A stretch of DNA of 64,000 nucleotides from the NCBI GenBank assembly GCA_900542525.1, contig UQNZ01000003.1, positions 103,298-167,297 of the forward strand, written 5' to 3'. Numbering within the stretch: the first letter of the stretch is position 1; each line of letters starts with the position of its first letter. The notes beneath the pieces are model-generated. The model made no database searches. It had not been told where the DNA came from and saw only the letters and a list, made by a program, of their open reading frames with translations. The translations under genes and the position numbers were made by a program. This DNA comes from an uncultured Eggerthella sp. (GTDB lineage Bacteria; Actinomycetota; Coriobacteriia; Coriobacteriales; Eggerthellaceae). Shown here one piece after another: positions 60,097-64,000 of the stretch.

Positions 60097-61029
60097 CTAA
60101 TCGAGGGGTAAGGTAGTGCGGACGTGCTCAATGTTGGCAAGGATGGTCTTGATGAGCTCGTCCACAGAATCGAACTTGATCATCGGGCGAATGTATTCGA
60201 CGAACTCAGCTGTGATCTGATCCCCATAGATATCCTGGTTGAAATCGAGAATGTGCACTTCCATGGTTGCCTTGGTCTTATCCTCGAACACGGGCGAAAC
60301 ACCCACTGCAATAGCAGCGCGATACTTGGTCCCATTCACGTAGGCATAACCGCCATACACGCCCTCGGAAAGCGTCTGCCTGTTCGTCGGCACGATGAGG
60401 TTTGCGGTGCTGAAGCCCATATCCATGCCTTCGCCGCGTCCAGGCTGCACTTCATCAGTGATGGAAAAAGGACGACCGAGCAAGCGCTCTGCCTCTACTA
60501 GATCGTGTTCAGCGAGCAGGTTACGAATACGCGTAGCAGTGATGGGTAGGCCATCTTCACTCTGAAGATTGTGCGCATCGATATGGCAGATATTCCTTGC
60601 AGCCCACTCCCCTAGGTCAGCCACACTTCCTGCTGCTTTTGCGCCGAAATGGAAATCCAGCCCCACGTGCAAGTGTGCAGGAACGAACCCCTTGAAGGTC
60701 TGTTCCAAGAAATCAAGCGGGCTCAAAGCCGCAAACTCGCGTGTGAAATGAAGGACCGCAACCGCATCCACCCCACTGCGCGTGAGCATCTCGATACGCT
60801 GCTCGTTGCTCATGAGCTTCTTCAGACGATCGGCATGAAAGAGCTCATCGGGATCGATGTCGAAAGTGAGCGCAATGCTCGTCCCGTTATCTTTCTGTGC
60901 CGTTTCACGGGCGCATTCAAGCAGATAGCGATGCCCCTTATGCACGCCATCGAACACGCCGAACGCACAAGAAGCGTTGTCGAAGAGAGAATAGTCGAAT
61001 GATTCATCGATGTTATAGATTTGAGCCAC
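60097..61029 (-). CDS. ribF: Bifunctional riboflavin kinase / FAD synthetase
   Basis: A 310-residue enzyme with the FAD-synthetase nucleotidyl-transferase domain (CAFGVFDGVHKGHRYLL, later ATRIRNLLAEHDLVEAERLL) and the C-terminal riboflavin kinase domain (YKAAIAVGVSP-type stretch TKYRAAIAVGVSPVFEDK, with EVHILDFNQDIYGD). It makes FMN and FAD. The GTG at 61029 has GGAG six bases ahead; the TTG at 61035 is too close. It overlaps truB. FMN supply suits the adjacent prFMN system. Confidence 0.92.
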   Translation of the reverse strand: MAQIYNIDESFDYSLFDNASCAFGVFDGVHKGHRYLLECARETAQKDNGTSIALTFDIDPDELFHADRLKKLMSNEQRIEMLTRSGVDAVAVLHFTREFAALSPLDFLEQTFKGFVPAHLHVGLDFHFGAKAAGSVADLGEWAARNICHIDAHNLQSEDGLPITATRIRNLLAEHDLVEAERLLGRPFSITDEVQPGRGEGMDMGFSTANLIVPTNRQTLSEGVYGGYAYVNGTKYRAAIAVGVSPVFEDKTKATMEVHILDFNQDIYGDQITAEFVEYIRPMIKFDSVDELIKTILANIEHVRTTLPLD

Positions 61030-62071
61030 GTTCAACTCCTAGAGAAAAGATGCACTGAGCACACAGCTGCCCTTTCGATTCATCGAACCGATAGAGCGCT
61101 TTAATATGATTATCGACAAGAAGAGCCACCGTCTCGCCCTCAAAACAAGGATCAGACGAAGGAAAGACCTGAGTGGTACAACAAAAGTCATCACGACTGA
61201 TATAAGTGAGCGGGATGTTGAGCGAAAGCTTCTCTGGCGGGATCGGCGTACCGTTGTCGATCTTACGCATGAGCTTGGCATCACGCACGAACGCATAACG
61301 ATATGGCAGCATACGCAACGGATCGGCCGCAACGCTTGCTGGGTCGCCCTCGAAGGTTTCAAGATACTCGAGCGAAATGCACTCTTCGATCGAAACTGCA
61401 TCGAGCGCGCTACGCTGCAATTCAGCCACAAAAGCACCGCAACCGATACGCTTGCCCAGATCACGCGCGATCGAGCGCATGTAAGTTCCGCCCGAAACCT
61501 CCATCGACACCCGCCAGACAGGTACCAATGCATTTTCATCTTGGGCAGCAGGAAGCAGTTCACCAAGTGGCCTTTTTTCTACGGAGAGCAGCGTTGCGCT
61601 GAACACTTCAAAGTCACGCGGCTTCAGATCGATCACATTACCCTTGCGTGCTGCCACATAGGACTTCTGTCCGTTCACCTTCACAGCAGAATAGACGGGC
61701 GGAAGCTGCTTGCCCTTACCCACCAGAGACGCAACGATCTCACGTGCAACCTGCTCATTTGAAAGATCACTGGGAGTATCGCCTCGAGAGATCACTTCGC
61801 CTTCCGCATCATCGGTTGTGGTCGCACATCCGAATGCGATATCCATAACGTAGGTCTTGTTGTGACCGCTCATGAAGGCATCAAGGCGCGTAGCTGGACC
61901 AACTGCCACGCACAGCACGCCCGATGCAAGCGGATCGAGCGTTCCCATATGCCCGACGCGCTTCTCGCCGAATACGCGGCGCACGCGATTGACCACATCG
62001 TGCGAGGTCATTCCTTTTGGTTTATCGATCGCGAGAAGAAGCGATAATCCTGACGAGCCGCGCTTAGCCAT
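61013..62071 (-). CDS. truB: tRNA pseudouridine-55 synthase
   Basis: A 352-residue enzyme with LLLAIDKPKGMTSHDVVNRV and GHMGTLDPLASGVL, where Asp46 is the nucleophile. It forms pseudouridine in the T-loop of tRNA. The ATG at 62071 overlaps the nrnA stop by 8 bp, and the longer open frame upstream is not supported. It lies in the infB-rbfA-nrnA-truB-ribF order common in Gram-positives. Confidence 0.94.
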   Translation of the reverse strand: MAKRGSSGLSLLLAIDKPKGMTSHDVVNRVRRVFGEKRVGHMGTLDPLASGVLCVAVGPATRLDAFMSGHNKTYVMDIAFGCATTTDDAEGEVISRGDTPSDLSNEQVAREIVASLVGKGKQLPPVYSAVKVNGQKSYVAARKGNVIDLKPRDFEVFSATLLSVEKRPLGELLPAAQDENALVPVWRVSMEVSGGTYMRSIARDLGKRIGCGAFVAELQRSALDAVSIEECISLEYLETFEGDPASVAADPLRMLPYRYAFVRDAKLMRKIDNGTPIPPEKLSLNIPLTYISRDDFCCTTQVFPSSDPCFEGETVALLVDNHIKALYRFDESKGQLCAQCIFSLGVERGSNL

Positions 62072-63119
62072 CAAGCTCTTCCCGCAAAGATCGGATGAGG
62101 ATCTGCAAACGTTCGATTTCTGCTTCAGCATCTTCAGGAAAGCAGGTCTCGATGACATCGCCCGGAACTTCAACGAGCGCATCTGCAAGCGACTTGTGGT
62201 AGGTAAGCCCCGCTGCAGCCTTGTGACCGCCGCCCCCAAAATCGCGTGCGATCTGAGCCACATCGGTCTCATCCTTCGCACGCAAGCTTCCGCGAATCTC
62301 GCCTTTGCCGTTCTCCTTCAAGATGAGCGCAACACGCACACCGCCGATACCGCGCAAGATATCGATAAGGATCTCGGCATCATCACGGATAGCACCCTGT
62401 TCCTCAAAATCCGCGTCCTTCAGATAGGAGAACACGAATGCACCACCGCAGAAGAACATCATGCGCGAGAGCATGAGTTGCTCAAGACGAAGTGAAGGAA
62501 GCGAGCGGCTTTGGAAGAACTCTCGTGCGATAAGGTTCGGCTCCGCACCTGCTTCAACGGTCTCAGCTGCATGGATAAAGCACGTAGGATTCACATTCTG
62601 GTAAGAGAAGCGTCCTGTATCGGTCATGATGCCCGTGAGCGCACAGAGCGCCTGTTCTTCGCCCGTAGCGTTCAGAAGCTTCAAAAGCTCCCAGACCAGA
62701 TCGCTCGCTGAAGCGGAATCGGGATCGACATAATTAAGTTCTGCCATCGAAGTTTTCGAGGCATGATGGTCGATCGTAATATGATGCTTGGCGCGATCAT
62801 GCACCACCGCCGCATCTTTCAAGCGCTCCGCATTAGGAACATCGACTGCGATGAACACCTCGACTTCAGCGGTGAAATCTTTCGCAGGTACAAGGTTTTC
62901 CAGTCCGGGAAGAAAGCCCAGCTTTTCTTCGACCGGCTCCCCCGTTGCCAAAAGACCCGTTACCTGCTTGCCGAGCGCACGCAACCCGTGCTCAAGAGCG
63001 AGCCCAGCTCCCAAGCAATCGCCATCAGGGTTCACATGCCCGCAGATCGCGAAGGTATCATGCGCTTCTATGAAGCGTGCGATCTCCTCGAGTGTAGTAT
63101 TGGATTGCGGCGTAAGCAC
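62064..63119 (-). CDS. nrnA: DHH-family phosphoesterase, NrnA-like
   Basis: A 351-residue protein with CGHVNPDGDCLGAGLALEHG (DHH motif region), VDVPNAERL, ITIDHHASKTSMAEL and the C-terminal DHHA1 motif GGGGHKAAAGL. NrnA degrades nanoRNAs and pAp. The GTG at 63119 starts 3 bp behind the rbfA stop, with GGAAGG as ribosome-binding site. Confidence 0.92.
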   Translation of the reverse strand: MLTPQSNTTLEEIARFIEAHDTFAICGHVNPDGDCLGAGLALEHGLRALGKQVTGLLATGEPVEEKLGFLPGLENLVPAKDFTAEVEVFIAVDVPNAERLKDAAVVHDRAKHHITIDHHASKTSMAELNYVDPDSASASDLVWELLKLLNATGEEQALCALTGIMTDTGRFSYQNVNPTCFIHAAETVEAGAEPNLIAREFFQSRSLPSLRLEQLMLSRMMFFCGGAFVFSYLKDADFEEQGAIRDDAEILIDILRGIGGVRVALILKENGKGEIRGSLRAKDETDVAQIARDFGGGGHKAAAGLTYHKSLADALVEVPGDVIETCFPEDAEAEIERLQILIRSLREELDG

Positions 63120-63122
63120 GAC

Positions 63123-63500
63123 TTAGCCTTCCACAGGATCTTCGGCACTATCGCTTGCGTTGCGCGCAGCATCGCCCTTTAGAACTTCAGCGATGCGCTG
63201 CGCGTTATCAACGCTTTCATCCAAGTGAAAACGCAGTTCAGGCGCAACGCGCCAGGAAAGCTTCTTCGCCATGAGCGAACGGATGCGCCCTGCTGCCGCA
63301 TTGAAGGCCTGAGCCACTTCCGTGTAGCGCGAAGGCTCGGTCGAATAGTATACGTTAGCGACCGAACGATCGTAGCTCACCTCAACACCCGTGATGGTAA
63401 CCATATCAAGGCGCGGATCGGAGATCTCGAAGAGCAATATCTCGGCGAGCACTTCGCGCGCCTGTTCATTCACCCTTCTATTCGATGAAGATTGCTTCAT
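63123..63500 (-). CDS. rbfA: Ribosome-binding factor A
   Basis: A 125-residue KH-like protein with RVNEQAREVLAEILLFEISD, DPRLDMVTITGVEVSYDRSV and ELRFHLDESVDNAQRI. It helps mature the 30S subunit. The ATG at 63500 lies 2 bp behind the infB stop. The acidic Ser/Ala C-terminus is longer than usual. Confidence 0.93.
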   Translation of the reverse strand: MKQSSSNRRVNEQAREVLAEILLFEISDPRLDMVTITGVEVSYDRSVANVYYSTEPSRYTEVAQAFNAAAGRIRSLMAKKLSWRVAPELRFHLDESVDNAQRIAEVLKGDAARNASDSAEDPVEG

Positions 63501-63502
63501 GA

Positions 63503-64000
63503 TTATTCCGTTCTCTCGACCTCGACCACACGATAACCTTCGATGTGATCGCCGATCTTGATGTCCTGGTAGCCTGCGATACCAATACCGCATTCATAAC
63601 CACGAGCAACACTCTTAACATCGTCTTTGAAACGACGCAAGCTTTCGATCTCACCTTCATAGATAACGGTGCCATCACGTACGATACGCACAGAATCATC
63701 GCGACTGATCTCACCTTCAACGATGTAGCAACCAGCAACAACGCCCACCTTGGGCACTTTGAAGGTCTCACGTACTTCCGCGATACCCGTATCTTCTTCG
63801 ACGATATCAGGCGAAAGCAGGCCAACACGTGCCGCATTGATGTCTTCGATCGCTTGATAGATAACACGATACAGACGAATATCGACCTTCTCGCGCGTAG
63901 CCACTTCGCGGGTCTTGCCCGTGGGGCGCACGTTGAAGCCGATGATGATCGCATCGGATGGCGCGGCAAGCGGAAAGGCGGGCTCCGGGGGAGCGTGATG
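63503..64000 (-). CDS. infB: Translation initiation factor IF-2 (C-terminal part)
   Basis: The frame is open from the window edge to the stop at 63503 and encodes the last ~165 residues of IF-2: SDAIIIGFNVRPTGKTREVA, RLYRVIYQAIEDINAA, FKVPKVGVVAGCYIVEGEIS and GIGIAGYQDIKIGDHI. The first ~15 codons at the edge do not show the expected G-V-G-x-I-x-E-S/T-D stretch before LAA-SDA, so the end sequence may contain errors. It heads the rbfA-nrnA-truB-ribF genes. Confidence 0.9.
   Translation of the reverse strand, partial: HHAPPEPAFPLAAPSDAIIIGFNVRPTGKTREVATREKVDIRLYRVIYQAIEDINAARVGLLSPDIVEEDTGIAEVRETFKVPKVGVVAGCYIVEGEISRDDSVRIVRDGTVIYEGEIESLRRFKDDVKSVARGYECGIGIAGYQDIKIGDHIEGYRVVEVERTE

Overview
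The window reads as chromosomal DNA from an anaerobic actinobacterium of the class Coriobacteriia (Eggerthellales-like). Evidence: an actinobacterial-type integration host factor, a base composition near 50% GC by eye, an Ech-type [NiFe] hydrogenase operon, an indolepyruvate:ferredoxin oxidoreductase with two phenylacetate-CoA-ligase/ACT pairs, a UbiX/UbiD/LpdD decarboxylase set, and no sugar-catabolic genes. A small asaccharolytic genus such as Cryptobacterium or Slackia would fit, but I cannot assign the genus from sequence alone. About 58 protein genes and one tRNA were found. Most lie on the minus strand in tightly packed, often overlapping operons.

Layout. 1-2.4 kb: truncated MATE transporter, hot-dog thioesterase, and a divergent UbiA/MenA prenyltransferase. 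2.4-14.4 kb (minus): pgsA, a VanW wall protein, paaK-ACT, D,D-carboxypeptidase, FHA protein, iorA, iorB, ACT, paaK and gluQ. Together these suggest oxidation of aromatic 2-oxo acids to acyl-CoA with ferredoxin reduction. 14.5-20 kb: echABCDEF, which could re-oxidise that ferredoxin while pumping ions. 20-25.6 kb: MBL hydrolase, DUF1846 protein, tRNA-Pro inside a duplicated segment, and a large LRR plus wall-binding-repeat surface protein. 25.8-36.8 kb: VTT membrane protein, coaBC, CmpB-like protein, rluD-lspA-ileS, DegV, an aminotransferase-like pseudoenzyme and dinB. 36.9-46.2 kb: glycosyltransferase, pta, holA, comEC-comEA, thiI, rpoZ-gmk-ihf. 46.4-52.3 kb: pyrR-pyrB-pyrC-pyrK-pyrD-pyrF plus a degenerate OPRT-like gene, behind a PyrR-binding leader. 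52.3-57.2 kb: dnaG-def-fmt-rsmB. 57.3-59.9 kb (plus): lpdD-ubiD-ubiX. 60.1-64 kb: infB (partial)-rbfA-nrnA-truB-ribF.

Most unusual signals. (1) Two intergenic structured elements, at 40162-40536 and 59886-60092, form very long hairpins and share an identical 19-base end abutting the stop codon of a neighbouring gene. (2) A 78-bp direct duplication covers the 3' end of tRNA-Pro plus its terminator, with a chain of four short perfect hairpins between the copies. (3) Two apparent pseudoenzymes: a HisC/CobD-like protein whose PLP lysine and phosphate-binding arginine positions are Glu and Pro, and an OPRT-like protein with a destroyed PRPP loop inside the pyr operon. (4) lspA lies in frame behind the ileS stop with no conventional start codon that keeps its first membrane segment. 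(5) The last ~45 bases do not encode the expected IF2 sequence and may be low-quality contig-end sequence.

The chemistry is coherent: amino-acid-derived 2-oxo acids feed Ior, acyl-CoA ligases and Pta conserve energy, and reduced ferredoxin feeds Ech. Phenolic acids may be decarboxylated by the UbiD system.
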